Assembly: GCF_018304945.1 (NCBI RefSeq) | Contig: NZ_JAGQEE010000005.1 | Coordinates: 62,001 to 126,000 of the forward strand | DNA: 64,000 nt | Origin: Collimonas humicola | GTDB taxonomy: Bacteria > Pseudomonadota > Gammaproteobacteria > Burkholderiales > Burkholderiaceae_D | Direction of reading: 5' to 3' | In this document: positions 36,718 through 47,408 of the stretch, one piece after another | Layout of the letters: every line of letters begins with the position of its first letter | Position numbering within the stretch: position 1 is the stretch's first letter | Made by a program: the position numbers and the translations under genes | Notes under the pieces: generated by a model | The model's input: only the letters and a program-made list of their open reading frames with translations | Database searches by the model: none | Told to the model about the DNA's origin: nothing

Positions 36718-37884
36718 ATGGCGGACAGCAACGCCAATGTCACCATCGCCATGGTTGCCGGCGAAACGTCCGGCGACTTGCTGGCCGCGCGCCTGCTGTC
36801 AGGATTGCGGCCGCATTTGCCCGATGTGCGCATGCACGGCATCGGCGGCGCCAGGATGGCCGAGTACGGTTTTGTCAGCGACTGGCCGATGGAAAAGCTG
36901 TCGGTCAACGGCCTGTTCGAAGTACTTGCCCACTATCGCGAACTGAAGGGCATCCAGAACGCACTGCGCGACCGCTTGCTGGCGGAGAAGCCGAGCGTCT
37001 TCATCGGCGTCGATGCGCCGGATTTCAATTTCGGCCTGGAAGCGCAATTGCGCCAGGGCGGCATTCCCACCGTCCACTTCATCGGGCCGTCGATCTGGGC
37101 ATGGCGCGGCGGCCGCATCAAGAAGATCGCGAAGGCGGCTTCGCACATGCTGGTCATCTTTCCGTTTGAAGCAGAGATTTATCGCAAGGCAGGCATCCCC
37201 GTCACCTATGTCGGCCATCCGCTGGCGCAGGTGATTCCGATGGCGCCGGATGTGGCCGCGGCGCGCAGCGCGCTCGGCCTGCCGGCTGCAGGCCGCGTCG
37301 TGGCGATCATGCCAGGCAGCCGCATGGGCGAGCTGAAGCACAACACCATCGCCTTCGTGCAGGCCGCCAGGATACTGGCGCAGCGCGATCCCGGCATGCG
37401 CTTCATTGCGCCCATGGCAGGCGAGAAGCAGCGCAAGTTCTTTAGCGAGCTGCTCAGCCAGGCCGGTTTGCAGGACCTGCCGCTGCAGATCCTGGATGGC
37501 CAGTCGCATACCGCCATGGCCGCCGCCGACGGCGTGCTGGTGGCTTCGGGCACGGCTTCGCTGGAAGTCGCCCTGTACAAGAAACCCATGGTGATCGCCT
37601 ACAAGATGATGCGCGCCAGCTGGGAAATCATGCGCCACATGAGCTACCAGCCTTGGATAGGCTTGCCGAACATCCTGGCGCGCGAATTCCTGGTGCCGGA
37701 GCTGCTGCAGCATAATGCCACGCCGCAGGCGCTGGCCGACGCGCTCTGGCAGCAGCTGGAAGATCCGGCGCGCCAGGCGATGCTGCGCCAGCGCTTTACC
37801 GACATGCATCACAGCTTGTTGCGCGACACCGCCAATGAAAGCGCACAAGCTGTGCTGCAGGTGATTGCGCAGAATAAGCGCTGA
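36718..37884 (+). CDS. lpxB: Lipid-A-disaccharide synthase LpxB
   Basis: A 388-aa GT19 glycosyltransferase, peripheral on the inner membrane, joining UDP-diacylglucosamine and lipid [20 protein letters not shown] is the family N terminus; [17 protein letters not shown] and [11 protein letters not shown], then [20 protein letters not shown] form the donor site. An in-frame ATG at 36676 lies inside lpxA and is not the usual start. One base separates it from lpxA. Confidence 0.97.
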   Translation: MADSNANVTIAMVAGETSGDLLAARLLSGLRPHLPDVRMHGIGGARMAEYGFVSDWPMEKLSVNGLFEVLAHYRELKGIQNALRDRLLAEKPSVFIGVDAPDFNFGLEAQLRQGGIPTVHFIGPSIWAWRGGRIKKIAKAASHMLVIFPFEAEIYRKAGIPVTYVGHPLAQVIPMAPDVAAARSALGLPAAGRVVAIMPGSRMGELKHNTIAFVQAARILAQRDPGMRFIAPMAGEKQRKFFSELLSQAGLQDLPLQILDGQSHTAMAAADGVLVASGTASLEVALYKKPMVIAYKMMRASWEIMRHMSYQPWIGLPNILAREFLVPELLQHNATPQALADALWQQLEDPARQAMLRQRFTDMHHSLLRDTANESAQAVLQVIAQNKR

Positions 37885-37933
37885 TCCTGATTTGCGCCGG
37901 CCTGGTCCGGCGTCCCCTATTTTGTGGAATGCC

Positions 37934-38557
37934 GTGACCGATCCTAATCTTTCTCTTTTTTCCTACGACGGCGAAACCATTTGCGGCGTCGACGAAGCTG
38001 GCCGCGGCCCTTTGGCCGGTCCGGTGTTTGCTGCCGCCGTGATACTCGACCCCGCGCGGCCGATCAGCGGCTTGCGCGACTCCAAGAAACTGACGGCGGA
38101 ACGGCGCGAGCTGCTGGCCGAGCAGATCAAGGCCAATGCACTGGCATGGGCGATTGCCGAATGTTCTGAAGCCGAGATCGACAGCCTCAATATATTGCAA
38201 GCCACCATGCTGGCGATGCGCCGTGCGGTGGAAGGCCTGGCGGTATTGCCGACGCTGGCGCTGATCGACGGCAATCGCTGCCCGGTGCTGAGCATTCGTT
38301 CCGAGGCCATCATCAAGGGCGACGATAAGGTGCAAGCCATTTCGGCTGCGTCCATCCTCGCCAAGACCGCGCGCGACGCTGCGCTGGAAGTCTTGCACCA
38401 ACAATATCCTCACTATGCTTTCGATCAGCATAAGGGCTATCCGACAGCGCTGCATATGGAACGGCTGCGGCTGCATGGTGTTTCGCCGGTGCACCGCAAA
38501 TCGTATGCGCCGGTGCGCGCCTTGCTGGCGACCAGCACTGCAACGGGAAAGGCATGA
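37934..38557 (+). CDS. rnhB: Ribonuclease HII
   Basis: A 207-aa endonuclease that cleaves the RNA strand of RNA-DNA hybrids and misincorporated ribonucleotides. The family motif [15 protein letters not shown] gives the first catalytic Asp-Glu; further acidic residues lie in LIDGN and the later [24 protein letters not shown] at 37934 is chosen because it gives the normal N terminus ([14 protein letters not shown]); the open frame upstream overlaps lpxB. Its stop overlaps the following methyltransferase start (ATGA). Confidence 0.95.
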   Translation: MTDPNLSLFSYDGETICGVDEAGRGPLAGPVFAAAVILDPARPISGLRDSKKLTAERRELLAEQIKANALAWAIAECSEAEIDSLNILQATMLAMRRAVEGLAVLPTLALIDGNRCPVLSIRSEAIIKGDDKVQAISAASILAKTARDAALEVLHQQYPHYAFDQHKGYPTALHMERLRLHGVSPVHRKSYAPVRALLATSTATGKA

Positions 38558-39348
38558 ATCAGATGAAAAGCATCACATCCGCCGCCAATCCTTTATACAA
38601 GGAGCTGAAACTGCTGGCGACCAGCGCGCAGGCACGCCGTAAGGCCGGCCGTACTTTGCTGGACGGAATTCACCTGGCGCAAGCATATCTGCAACATGCC
38701 GGCCAGCCGGCGTTGTGCGTCGCCAGCGAGAGCGCGCTGGCGCATGACGAGGCCGCCGCCCTGATCAGGCAATGCCAGGCTGACAAGGTGCAGTGCATCG
38801 TGCTGCCGGACGCGCAATACCAGGCGCTGAGCCAGGTCGAGCATGGCGTCGGCCTGCTGTTCGTGATCGACACTCCCAAGTCCGGGCTGCCGCGGGCGTT
38901 GACGCAGTCCGCCGTGCTGCTCGACAATTTGCAGGATCCAGGCAATCTCGGCTCCATCCTGCGCAGCGCCGCCGCTGCCGGCATCAGGCAAATCTACTGC
39001 TCCGAAGGCAGTGCATCCGCATGGTCGCCGAAAGTCCTGCGGGCAGGGATGGGCGCCCATTTCATTCTGGATATTTTTGAAGGCGTCGATCTGGCTGCGT
39101 TGATGACGGCGGCGCGGGTGCCGGTGCTCGCCACCAGTTCCTATGCAACACAAAGCATTTATCAAGCCGATTTGAGCGGATCGCTGGCCTGGCTGTTCGG
39201 TCACGAAGGCCAGGGCGTGGCAGAAGATTTGCTGCAGCTGGCCAGCCGGCAAGTCGTGATTCCGCATCGCGGCCAGATGGAGTCGCTGAACGTTGCGGCA
39301 GCCGCGGCGGTTTGTTTTTTTGAGCAGCTGCGCCAGACCGGCCCATAA
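38554..39348 (+). CDS. SpoU/TrmH-family RNA 2'-O-methyltransferase
   Basis: A 264-aa SPOUT-fold enzyme using S-adenosylmethionine to methylate a ribose, probably in 23S rRNA. An N-terminal substrate-binding domain ([21 protein letters not shown]) is followed by the three SpoU motifs: [31 protein letters not shown] and [18 protein letters not shown]. Domain layout resembles the RlmB/TsnR-like group commonly found after rnhB in betaproteobacteria; the target nucleotide is unknown. Coupled to rnhB by a four-base overlap and convergent with ppsR. Confidence 0.92.
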   Translation: MNQMKSITSAANPLYKELKLLATSAQARRKAGRTLLDGIHLAQAYLQHAGQPALCVASESALAHDEAAALIRQCQADKVQCIVLPDAQYQALSQVEHGVGLLFVIDTPKSGLPRALTQSAVLLDNLQDPGNLGSILRSAAAAGIRQIYCSEGSASAWSPKVLRAGMGAHFILDIFEGVDLAALMTAARVPVLATSSYATQSIYQADLSGSLAWLFGHEGQGVAEDLLQLASRQVVIPHRGQMESLNVAAAAAVCFFEQLRQTGP

Positions 39349-39369
39349 AATCTGCTGCTGCTCTGGTGT

Positions 39370-40218
39370 CTAGAACGTCCGTATATCCGGCTTGATATCC
39401 TGCAAAATCGTCGCCGCGATTTCTTCAATCGATTTGGTGGTCGACGACATCCAGCGTATCCCTTCGCGCCGCATGATCTTTTCTGCTTCATTCACTTCAT
39501 AACGGCAATTCGCCAGCGCCGCATACTTGCTGCCAGGACGGCGCTCGTTGCGGATTTCCGACAAACGGTCGGCGGCGATGGTCAGGCCGAATATCTTTTG
39601 CTTGAACGGCAACAGGCCGCTCGGCAGTCTGTCGCGCTCGAAATCTTCCGGAATCAAAGGATAGTTGGCGGCCTTGACGCCGAACTGCATGGCCAGGTAA
39701 AGGCTGGTCGGCGTCTTGCCGGAACGCGAGACGCCAACCAGGATGACATCGGCATCGGCCAGGTTCTTGTGCGACTGGCCGTCGTCATGCGCCAGCGAAA
39801 AGTTGATGGCTTCGATGCGGTTTTTGTATTCGTCGGTATTGGCGGTGTTGTGGCTGCGGCCTATGGTGTGGGTGGACTTGACCTCCAGCTCTTTTTCCAG
39901 CGGCTCGACAAAAGTCTGGATCAGGTCCATGTGCATGGCCTTGGCCTGCTGGATCACTTTTGACAGGTCGGCCTTCACCAGCGTTGAAAAAACGATAGGC
40001 AGCTTGCCATCCAGGGCAAATGCTTCGTTGATCCTGCGGGTCGCCTCGTAAGCCTTGTCCAGGGTATCGATGAAAGGCAGGCGCACCTGCTTGAAACGCA
40101 GCTCGAACTGGGTCAGCACCGAATGGCCGAAAGTCTCGGCGGTGATGCCGGTGCCGTCGGAGACAAAGAACACGGTGCGGTTGGCGGGGACCAGCGGGGC
40201 GGGAGCGGCATGAAGCAT
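39370..40218 (-). CDS. ppsR: PEP synthase regulatory protein PpsR (bifunctional kinase/pyrophosphorylase)
   Basis: A 282-aa DUF299-family enzyme that inactivates PEP synthase by ADP-dependent threonine phosphorylation and reactivates it by Pi-dependent removal. [20 protein letters not shown] is the family N terminus, and the P-loop is [16 protein letters not shown] (residues ~152-167); the substrate-binding stretch [16 protein letters not shown] follows. It is divergent from ppsA across 259 bases, exactly as expected for target and regulator. The spacer shows no gene and no convincing promoter pair. Confidence 0.96.
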   Translation of the reverse strand: MLHAAPAPLVPANRTVFFVSDGTGITAETFGHSVLTQFELRFKQVRLPFIDTLDKAYEATRRINEAFALDGKLPIVFSTLVKADLSKVIQQAKAMHMDLIQTFVEPLEKELEVKSTHTIGRSHNTANTDEYKNRIEAINFSLAHDDGQSHKNLADADVILVGVSRSGKTPTSLYLAMQFGVKAANYPLIPEDFERDRLPSGLLPFKQKIFGLTIAADRLSEIRNERRPGSKYAALANCRYEVNEAEKIMRREGIRWMSSTTKSIEEIAATILQDIKPDIRTF

Positions 40219-40477
40219 GATATTGTCAAAAATAGAATAAATAAAATCGATGGGAAAACCAAGGCTAGCCCAGCAGCCAGGCCGGCGCAGAAACTTTTAA
40301 CCGAGCCGGCGCTCTAGCTTACTGCGAAGCGCCTGCCGCCTTGTACGCCTTTCGGCGTTAAATTGGCATAAAATGGCAGCCAACTGATTATTTGAAGCTG
40401 TCCGACGAAGAATAACAAAAAGCCAAGGATGGCGAAGGCAATTGTGAAGATTTCTTATCATCAAACTAGAGGTTGTT

Positions 40478-42904
40478 ATGTCCAATGCAATACAGATGGG
40501 TGCTACCCAGGGGGCGGCTTACGTCATCTCCTTTGAAAATCTGCGGATGACGGATGTCGAGTCCGTCGGCGGCAAAAATGCATCACTGGGTGAAATGATC
40601 AGCCAGCTGGCTGGCGCCGGAGTACGGGTGCCGGGCGGCTTCGCAACCACGGCGCAGGCGTTCCGCGACTTCCTGTCGCATAGCGTCGACGGTGGGCCGG
40701 CCCTGGCCGACCGTATCGCCGAACGCCTGGCGACGCTGAACATTGAAGATGTACGAGCACTGGCGCAAGCCGGCGCCGAGATCCGTCAATGGATCGTGGA
40801 AACCCCGTTCCAGCCGCGCCTGGAACAGGAAATCAACGATTTCTACAAGCGCCTGGTGGCGGATTCCTCCAGCGAGATGTCGTTTGCCGTGCGCTCTTCC
40901 GCGACGGCCGAAGATTTGCCGGACGCTTCATTTGCCGGCCAGCAAGAAACTTTCCTCAACGTGGTCGGCATCGAGAACGTGCTGGAAGCCATGAAGCACG
41001 TGTTCGCGTCCCTGTATAACGACCGCGCGATTTCCTATCGCGTGCACAAAGGCTTTACCCATGCCGAAGTCGCCTTGTCGGCCGGCGTGCAGCGCATGGT
41101 GCGTTCCGATGTCGGCGCCGCCGGCGTCATGTTCACCCTGGATACCGAATCCGGCTTCAAGGACGTGGTCTTCATCACGTCCAGCTACGGCCTGGGCGAA
41201 ACCGTGGTGCAGGGCGCCGTCAATCCGGACGAATTCTATGTCCACAAGCCGATGCTGGAACAAGGCAAGCTGCCTATCATCCGCCGCAATATCGGCTCCA
41301 AGCTGATCAAGATGGAGTTCACCGGCGAAGCCAAGGCCGGCCGTTCGGTCAAGACCGTCGACGTGCCTATCGAGCTGCGCAACCGCTACTCGCTCAACGA
41401 TAACGAAATCGTCGAGCTGGCCAAGTACGCCGCCATCATCGAGAAGCACTATGAGCGTCCGATGGATATCGAATGGGGCAAGGATGGCCGCGACGGCAAG
41501 CTGTACATCTTGCAGGCGCGTCCGGAAACAGTGAAGTCGCAGGAAAAATCCACCGATGCGCAGCAGCGTTTCAAGCTCAAGGGCGTCGGCACCGTGCTGA
41601 CCCATGGCCGCGCCATCGGCCAGAAGATCGGCGCCGGTCCGGTGCGCGTGATTCACGATGCTTCCGAAATGGAGCGGGTGCAGCCAGGCGACGTGCTGGT
41701 GGCCGACATGACCGATCCTAACTGGGAACCGGTGATGAAGCGCGCTTCCGCCATCGTCACCAACCGCGGCGGTCGTACCTGCCACGCGGCGATCATCGCG
41801 CGCGAGCTGGGTGTGCCTGCCGTGGTCGGCTGCGGCGACGCTACCGACGTGCTGAAGGATGGCACGCTGGTCACCGTCTCCTGCGCCGAAGGCGATGAAG
41901 GCAAGATCTACGACGGCCTGCTGGAAACCGAGGTCTCCGAAGTGGCGCGCGGTGAATTGCCGGCGCTGCCTTTGAAGATCATGATGAATGTCGGCAATCC
42001 GCAACTGGCTTTCGACTTCCAGTCGATCCCCAACGGCGGCGTCGGCCTGGCGCGCCTGGAATTCATCATCAACAACAATATCGGCGTGCACCCGCGCGCG
42101 ATCCTGGAATATCCGAACATCGACGCCGACCTCAAGAAGGCGGTCGAGTCGGTCGCCCGCGGCCACGCTTCGCCGAAGGCATTCTATGTCGACAAGCTGG
42201 CGGAAGGCATCGCCACCATCGCCGCTGCTTTCTGGCCGAAGAAGGTCATCGTGCGCCTGTCCGACTTCAAGTCGAACGAGTACAAGAAGCTGATCGGCGG
42301 TTCGCGCTACGAGCCGGATGAAGAAAACCCGATGCTCGGTTTCCGCGGCGCGGCGCGTTACCTGGCCAGCGATTTTGCCGAAGCATTCGAAATGGAATGC
42401 CAGGCCATGAAGCGGGTACGCAACGACATGGGCCTGACCAATGTCGAGATCATGGTGCCTTTCGTCCGCACCCTGGGACAAGCCGAGAAAGTCATCGGCC
42501 TGCTGGGCAAGAACGGCCTGGTGCGCGGCGAGAACGGCTTGCGCGTGATCATGATGTGCGAAGTGCCGTCGAACGCCATCCTGGCGGATCAGTTCCTCGA
42601 GCATTTCGATGGCTTCTCGATCGGCTCCAATGACCTGACCCAGCTGACCCTGGGCCTGGACCGCGATTCCGGCATGGAATTGCTGGCGGCTGATTTCGAC
42701 GAGCGCGATCCGGCCATCCTGGCCTTGCTGGAAAAGGTGATTGCGACCTGTATCGCCAAGGGCAAGTACGTCGGCATTTGCGGCCAGGGCCCATCGGACC
42801 ATCCTGACTTTGCCGAGTGGCTGATGAAGCAAGGCATCGAATCGATTTCCCTGAATCCTGATTCGGTGATCGATACCTGGCAGAAGCTGGCGGCCGCGCA
42901 ATAA
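40478..42904 (+). CDS. ppsA: Phosphoenolpyruvate synthase
   Basis: An 808-aa enzyme converting pyruvate, ATP and water to PEP, AMP and Pi in gluconeogenesis. The N-terminal ATP-binding domain opens with [12 protein letters not shown]; the swivelling domain has the phospho-His motif [15 protein letters not shown] (His ~436); the C-terminal PEP/pyruvate TIM barrel has [17 protein letters not shown] and the catalytic Cys in [11 protein letters not shown]. The conserved Thr targeted by PpsR is in the GGRTCH motif, two residues before the His. GAGG lies seven bases upstream of the ATG. Confidence 0.98.
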   Translation: MSNAIQMGATQGAAYVISFENLRMTDVESVGGKNASLGEMISQLAGAGVRVPGGFATTAQAFRDFLSHSVDGGPALADRIAERLATLNIEDVRALAQAGAEIRQWIVETPFQPRLEQEINDFYKRLVADSSSEMSFAVRSSATAEDLPDASFAGQQETFLNVVGIENVLEAMKHVFASLYNDRAISYRVHKGFTHAEVALSAGVQRMVRSDVGAAGVMFTLDTESGFKDVVFITSSYGLGETVVQGAVNPDEFYVHKPMLEQGKLPIIRRNIGSKLIKMEFTGEAKAGRSVKTVDVPIELRNRYSLNDNEIVELAKYAAIIEKHYERPMDIEWGKDGRDGKLYILQARPETVKSQEKSTDAQQRFKLKGVGTVLTHGRAIGQKIGAGPVRVIHDASEMERVQPGDVLVADMTDPNWEPVMKRASAIVTNRGGRTCHAAIIARELGVPAVVGCGDATDVLKDGTLVTVSCAEGDEGKIYDGLLETEVSEVARGELPALPLKIMMNVGNPQLAFDFQSIPNGGVGLARLEFIINNNIGVHPRAILEYPNIDADLKKAVESVARGHASPKAFYVDKLAEGIATIAAAFWPKKVIVRLSDFKSNEYKKLIGGSRYEPDEENPMLGFRGAARYLASDFAEAFEMECQAMKRVRNDMGLTNVEIMVPFVRTLGQAEKVIGLLGKNGLVRGENGLRVIMMCEVPSNAILADQFLEHFDGFSIGSNDLTQLTLGLDRDSGMELLAADFDERDPAILALLEKVIATCIAKGKYVGICGQGPSDHPDFAEWLMKQGIESISLNPDSVIDTWQKLAAAQ

Positions 42905-42942
42905 AGGTGCTACACGGGACGATGATTCGTCCCGGCTACAAG

Positions 42943-42974
42943 AAACGCGAGCCCTGTGCTCGCGTTTTTATTTT
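42943..42974 (+). terminator. Rho-independent terminator after ppsA
   Basis: AAACGCGAG (42943-42951) and CTCGCGTTT (42959-42967) with a T-rich tract to 42974. A second stem just before it (CGGGACGA/TCGTCCCG, 42915-42934) may reinforce it. The convergent TPR gene ends at the same spot. Confidence 0.85.
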
Positions 42975-44749
42975 CAGAGCCCGACACCAGCCTGCTTGCC
43001 TAGCAAGACATGCAAGGATTCGGCTACGCGCAGTATCAGGTTTTGCCAGTCGCCGGCTTGTTTTTGCCTGAACAGCCTTGCACTCGGATACCACGGACTG
43101 TCTTCGCGATCCAGCAGCCAGCGCCAGTCGGGCACCCACGGCAAGAGTATCCAGACCGGCAGGCCCAGCGCGCCGCTCAGGTGAGCGATGGAGGTGTCGA
43201 CGCTGATCACCAGGTCGAGATTGGCGATGATCGCCGCAGTGTCGTCAAAGCCGTCGATATCGGCCGCGGGCAGCCGCAGCTTGGGGTTCTGCTGCAGGAA
43301 GGCGAGGTCGCTCTCCCGCACTTCCTTCTGAATCAGGAAAAAATCGGCATGCAGTTCCAGCAGCGGCATAAAATCCTGCAGCGGCATGGAGCGCCGGTGA
43401 TCGTTGGTATTGCCCGGATTGCCGGAGCAGACCAGGCCGATCTTCATCTTGCCGTTGGCAAAATCCTGCCGGCTTCTCCATTGCTCTTGCTTGGTCTTGT
43501 CGGCGTGCAGATAGGGCGGGCCGGCCGGGATGCTGGCCAGGTCAGTCTTGAACACCAGCGGCAAACTCATCAACGGCGTCTGGCAGTCGACCGCCGGCAC
43601 GTTCTCGCCTATGGCGATGACCTGGAAACCGCCCATGGTCCGGGCGATGGTTTTCAGGGCAGGATCGACTTCCAGGATGACCTCCGCCCCTAGCGCGGCA
43701 ACCAGGGCCGCGTAGCGGCAAAACTGGATGGTGTCGCCCAGCCCTTGTTCGGACCACAGCAGGATCCGTTTGCCGGCAATGGGCTGCTGGCCCAGCCAGA
43801 GTGGGATGGCGGTATGGCGCGGGGTATCGGCATTGCCTTTTTTCCAGCGGTATTCATAGCTTTGCCAGCCGGCGTCGAATTGCCCCAGCACCAGCTGCGA
43901 CAGCGACTGGTTGGACAGCACGTCGGCATAGTCGCTTTGCAGATCCAATGCACGGCGGTAGCTGGCGAGCGCCTGCTCATGGCGTTTCATGCGGCTCAGG
44001 GTAAGGCCGTGATCGCCCCAGGCTTCGGCGTTGCCGGGCGCCAGCGCCAGCCCCTGTTCATGGTCGCTCAGGGCTTCCTCATAACGCTCCAGCTTGTGCA
44101 GGATGACGGCGCGGTCCAGCCGGTAGGCGGCGCTGTCCGGCGCCAGGGATACCGCGCGGTCGGCGCAGGCCAGCGCTTCCGTGTAGCGTTCCAGCTTGTC
44201 CAGCGCCAGGCTTTTCTTGTACCAGGCATCCGCCATGGCCGGTTGCAGCGCCAGCGCCTTGTCCAGGCACAGCAGCGCCTCGTCGAAATGCCGCAGCTGG
44301 TAGTAGATGGCGCCCTTGTGGGCCCAGCCGTCGGCATAGTCGGGCCAGTGCGCCAGCGCCTGCTCCAGGCAGGCCAGCGCCTCCAGATGACGCTGGAGGT
44401 TGATCAGGGCGACCGTCTTGGCCAGCAGGATTTCCGGTTTCACGTAGCCCAGGGCGATGATGCGTTCATAGCCTTGCAGCGCAGCGGCGAATGCGCCGGA
44501 CTCGAACTGCACGCGGGCGAGTTTGTAATGCAGCGAGACGTTGCCGGCATCCAGCGCCAGCGCTTTCTGGAACAGGCCGATCGCGGCGGGGCGCTGGCCG
44601 GTTGCGGCATAGATCACGCCGAGGATATGCAGGGCGTCAAAATCGGCCGGCTTGCTTTGCAAGATGTTCTTGAGGACTTGTTCGGCCTGCCTGGTATTTC
44701 CATTTTGGAAATCCCGATAAGCTTGTTGAATGATATTGATTGTGTTCAT
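42974..44749 (-). CDS. TPR protein with C-terminal glycosyltransferase-like (GT9/GT41-type) domain
   Basis: 591 aa, cytoplasmic, no signal peptide. Residues ~1-295 are about eight tetratricopeptide repeats (for example AIGLFQKALALDAGNVSLHY, ALLCLDKALALQPAMADAWY). The C-terminal half resembles ADP-heptose-transferase-like GT-B domains: LLWSEQGLGDTIQFCRYA, KIGLVCSGNPGN, and DLVISVDTSIAHLSGALGLP with the Asp-Thr...Ala-His donor motif. Such proteins are often linked to surface-polysaccharide or protein glycosylation, but no polysaccharide genes are near. It is monocistronic here, convergent with ppsA and divergent from nfeD. Confidence 0.85.
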   Translation of the reverse strand: MNTINIIQQAYRDFQNGNTRQAEQVLKNILQSKPADFDALHILGVIYAATGQRPAAIGLFQKALALDAGNVSLHYKLARVQFESGAFAAALQGYERIIALGYVKPEILLAKTVALINLQRHLEALACLEQALAHWPDYADGWAHKGAIYYQLRHFDEALLCLDKALALQPAMADAWYKKSLALDKLERYTEALACADRAVSLAPDSAAYRLDRAVILHKLERYEEALSDHEQGLALAPGNAEAWGDHGLTLSRMKRHEQALASYRRALDLQSDYADVLSNQSLSQLVLGQFDAGWQSYEYRWKKGNADTPRHTAIPLWLGQQPIAGKRILLWSEQGLGDTIQFCRYAALVAALGAEVILEVDPALKTIARTMGGFQVIAIGENVPAVDCQTPLMSLPLVFKTDLASIPAGPPYLHADKTKQEQWRSRQDFANGKMKIGLVCSGNPGNTNDHRRSMPLQDFMPLLELHADFFLIQKEVRESDLAFLQQNPKLRLPAADIDGFDDTAAIIANLDLVISVDTSIAHLSGALGLPVWILLPWVPDWRWLLDREDSPWYPSARLFRQKQAGDWQNLILRVAESLHVLLGKQAGVGL

Positions 44750-44929
44750 GTACTTGAATAAGTGCAGCCCGGATCAGGGGCAGTGCCTATGGGCGAGACC
44801 AGAGCATAGCATTTCACCAGGCCCAAGGCGGCCTGACCGGATCTGTTTGTTGATTGTCCGCATCAAGAAATCACGTGTTTATTTATCAATTGGATTACAC
44901 TATGTGCTCTACATAACGGAAAGCAATAT

Positions 44930-45394
44930 ATGGCTGGATGGGTGATGTGGATGTTGGCGGCCGGGGTGCTGATCGTGGCGGAATTGGCGACTACCACCCT
45001 GTATCTGTTGATGGTGGCGATTGGCCTGGCAACGGGCGGCGTCGCCGCGCTGATCGGCCTGGATGTCGAGTGGCAGCTGCTGGTCGCGGCCGTGGTTGCG
45101 TTGGCGGCCACTTACCTGTTGCGCCGCAGCCGTTTCGGCAAGCGTTCGCGCATCAAGGCCGAGCGCGATCCTAACGTCAATCTGGACATCGGCCAGTCTG
45201 TCACAGTCGACCAGTGGCAGCACGATGCCGCCAGCGACGGCGCCGGCGGCGAGTTCACCGCGCGCATCCGCTATCGCGGCGCCATGTGGGATGTCGAGCT
45301 GGCGCCGACGGCGACTGCCCGCGCCGGCTTGTTCTATATCCAGGAAATACGCGGTAGCCGGCTGATCGTCGGCAACAGCCCGGATCGGCACTAG
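44930..45394 (+). CDS. NfeD-family membrane protein
   Basis: A 154-aa inner-membrane protein with two to three N-terminal helices (WVMWMLAAGVLIVAELA, LYLLMVAIGLATGG, LVAAVVALAATYLL) and a C-terminal OB-fold beta-barrel (~75-150; GQSVTVDQW, ARIRYRGAMWDVEL). This short NfeD1b form pairs with an SPFH protein, and the SPFH gene follows 61 bases later. It is thought to organise membrane microdomains together with its partner. GGAAAG upstream of the ATG serves as ribosome-binding site. Confidence 0.9.
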   Translation: MAGWVMWMLAAGVLIVAELATTTLYLLMVAIGLATGGVAALIGLDVEWQLLVAAVVALAATYLLRRSRFGKRSRIKAERDPNVNLDIGQSVTVDQWQHDAASDGAGGEFTARIRYRGAMWDVELAPTATARAGLFYIQEIRGSRLIVGNSPDRH

Positions 45395-45455
45395 AACTTC
45401 TTTCGCCCGTGGCGAACGCACCTGTTCTCAATTCAAAATTCAAAAGGAAAAAATC

Positions 45456-46373
45456 ATGTTTGGAAGCGTCTCGTTAGTCCTGCTGGTGATCGTCATCATC
45501 TTTATCGCCAAGACCATCAAAGTGGTGCCGCAGCAGCATGCGTGGGTGGTCGAACGCCTGGGCAAATACCATGCGACCCTTGGGCCGGGCTTGAACATCG
45601 TGGTGCCCTTCGTCGACCGCGTCGCCTACAAGCACGTCCTGAAAGAAATCCCGCTGGATGTGCCGCCGCAGGTTTGCATCACGCGCGACAATACGCAGTT
45701 GCAGGTCGATGGCATCCTGTACTTCCAGATTACCGATGCGATGCGCGCTTCCTACGGTTCTTCCAACTACATCGCCGCCATCACGCAGCTGGCGCAAACC
45801 ACCTTGCGTTCGGTGATCGGCAAGATGGAGCTGGACAAGACCTTTGAAGAACGCGATCACATCAACACCACCATCGTCAGCGCCATCGACGAATCCGCCG
45901 CCAACTGGGGCGTCAAGGTGCTGCGCTATGAAATCAAGGACTTGACGCCGCCGAAGGAAATCCTGCATGCGATGCAGGCGCAGATCACTGCCGAGCGCGA
46001 GAAGCGGGCGCTGATTGCCGCATCGGAAGGGCGCAAGCAGGAGCAGATCAATATCGCCACCGGCGAGCGCGAAGCGTCGATCGCCAAGTCGGAAGGTGAA
46101 AAGCAGGCTTCCATCAACCGCGCCCAGGGCCAGGCTGCAGCGATCCTGTCGATTGCCGAAGCCAGCGCCGAAGCGATCCGCAAGACCGCCGCAGCGATCC
46201 AGTCGCCGGGTGGTTCGGATGCGGTGAACCTGAAAGTGGCCGAGCAGTATGTGGCGGCATTCGGCCAGCTCGCGAAGACCAATAATTCGATCATCGTGCC
46301 GGCCAATATGGGCGATATCAGCGGCCTGATCGCCACCGCCTTGCAAGTGGTCAAATCCCAGACCAAATCTTAA
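45456..46373 (+). CDS. qmcA: SPFH/band 7 protein, QmcA/stomatin-like
   Basis: 305 aa. One N-terminal membrane anchor (LVLLVIVIIFIAKTI) is followed by the SPFH domain (~20-190: VPQQHAWVVERLGKYHATLGPGLN, FVDRVAYKHVLKE, VDGILYFQITDA) and an Ala/Glu/Lys-rich coiled coil (~190-255) that drives oligomerisation. The E. coli homologue pair is qmcA-ybbJ, the same combination with NfeD as here. It acts as a scaffold in the inner membrane and affects protease and quality-control complexes. AAAAGGA precedes the ATG. Confidence 0.92.
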   Translation: MFGSVSLVLLVIVIIFIAKTIKVVPQQHAWVVERLGKYHATLGPGLNIVVPFVDRVAYKHVLKEIPLDVPPQVCITRDNTQLQVDGILYFQITDAMRASYGSSNYIAAITQLAQTTLRSVIGKMELDKTFEERDHINTTIVSAIDESAANWGVKVLRYEIKDLTPPKEILHAMQAQITAEREKRALIAASEGRKQEQINIATGEREASIAKSEGEKQASINRAQGQAAAILSIAEASAEAIRKTAAAIQSPGGSDAVNLKVAEQYVAAFGQLAKTNNSIIVPANMGDISGLIATALQVVKSQTKS

Positions 46374-46390
46374 TTAACTCAAGTACGGCA

Positions 46391-46440
46391 AAAAAATGCG
46401 GCCCCGGCGAAACCTGAATTTCGCCGGGGCCGTTTCTTAT
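46391..46440. terminator. Bidirectional terminator between qmcA and smpB
   Basis: A perfect 14-bp stem (CGGCCCCGGCGAAA, 46399-46412; TTTCGCCGGGGCCG, 46419-46432) with a six-base loop. TTTCTTATT follows on the plus strand, and the A-run 46391-46396 gives a U-tract on the minus strand, so both convergent genes are served. Confidence 0.9.
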
Positions 46441-46450
46441 TGGGGCTGGC

Positions 46451-46900
46451 TTAGCGCCTGTGCTGCTTCATCGCAGCCTGCACTTCACGTTCGCCGTCGC
46501 GCTGGCGTTCGGTGTCGCGCTTGTCGTGCTGCTTCTTGCCCTTGGCCAGGCCGATTTCGCATTTGATGCGGCCGCGCAGGTAATGCAGGTTGATCGGCAC
46601 CAGCGTATAGCCGGAACGCTCGACCTTGATGATCAGCTTCCTGATTTCTTCCGCGTGCAGCAGCAGCTTGCGGGTGCGTACCGCTTCCGGGTGCACATGG
46701 CTGGAAGCGCTGAGGAGGGCGCTGATGTGGGCGCCGAACAGGAAAATTTCACCGTTGCGGACGATGACGTAGGACTCTTTCAGGTTGGCGCGGCCGGCGC
46801 GGATGGCTTTCACTTCCCAGCCGTGCAGTTCCATGCCTGCCTCGAAACGCTCTTCGATGAAGTAATCGTGGAAGACTTTTTTGTTGTCAATAATGCTCAT
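46451..46900 (-). CDS. smpB: SsrA-binding protein SmpB
   Basis: A 149-aa partner of tmRNA in rescuing stalled ribosomes. The OB-fold core has [23 protein letters not shown] and [17 protein letters not shown]; the basic C-terminal tail ([17 protein letters not shown]) occupies the mRNA path. Length is as usual. It is divergent from ratA across 67 bases, the common proteobacterial order. No ssrA gene was recognised in the window. Confidence 0.97.
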   Translation of the reverse strand: MSIIDNKKVFHDYFIEERFEAGMELHGWEVKAIRAGRANLKESYVIVRNGEIFLFGAHISALLSASSHVHPEAVRTRKLLLHAEEIRKLIIKVERSGYTLVPINLHYLRGRIKCEIGLAKGKKQHDKRDTERQRDGEREVQAAMKQHRR

Positions 46901-46967
46901 GTAGTAGGAAAATCGCGCAGGTCGGTTAAAATTTCAAGTTGTGATTCTATCAAACGGTTGATATTCA

Positions 46968-47408
46968 ATGGCAGTAGTGCATAAAACGGTACTTTTGGGG
47001 TACAGCGCAGAGCAGATGTTTGCGCTGGTCGATCGGGTGGAAGACTACCCGCAGTTCCTGCCGTGGTGCGGCGGCGTCGATGTGCGTGAACGCGCTGCCG
47101 GCAAATTGGTGGCGACACTGAACATACATTACCACGGTATCAAGCAATCGTTTACTACTGAAAACAGCAACACGCCGCCCAGCGCAATGCAGATGCGCCT
47201 GGTGGAAGGGCCGTTCAAGCACCTCGATGGCAACTGGATTTTCAAGGCCCTGCGCGCCGATGCCTGCAAGATCGAATTCGATCTGCATTACGAGTTTTCC
47301 AGCAAGATCCTGGAAAAGCTGATCGGCCCGGTATTCGGCATGATCGCCAACAGCTTCGTCGATTCTTTCTGCAAGCGCGCAGACGCTGTCTATGGCCACC
47401 ATGAGTGA
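46968..47408 (+). CDS. ratA: RatA family START-domain protein (COQ10-like)
   Basis: A 146-aa single-domain START/polyketide-cyclase fold protein: SAEQMFALVDRVEDYPQFLPWCGGVDV is the family hallmark at the N terminus, and IANSFVDSFCKRADAVYG closes it. E. coli RatA was reported to block 70S assembly, while mitochondrial homologues (COQ10) bind ubiquinone; either role is possible here. It overlaps rnfH and lies opposite smpB, so a housekeeping role is at least as likely as toxicity. Confidence 0.92.
   Translation: MAVVHKTVLLGYSAEQMFALVDRVEDYPQFLPWCGGVDVRERAAGKLVATLNIHYHGIKQSFTTENSNTPPSAMQMRLVEGPFKHLDGNWIFKALRADACKIEFDLHYEFSSKILEKLIGPVFGMIANSFVDSFCKRADAVYGHHE

Noticed and set aside
40219..40477. 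Small gene or promoter pair between ppsR and ppsA
   Set aside because: Short frames lack start signals, and no -35/-10 pair with proper spacing could be supported in either direction.
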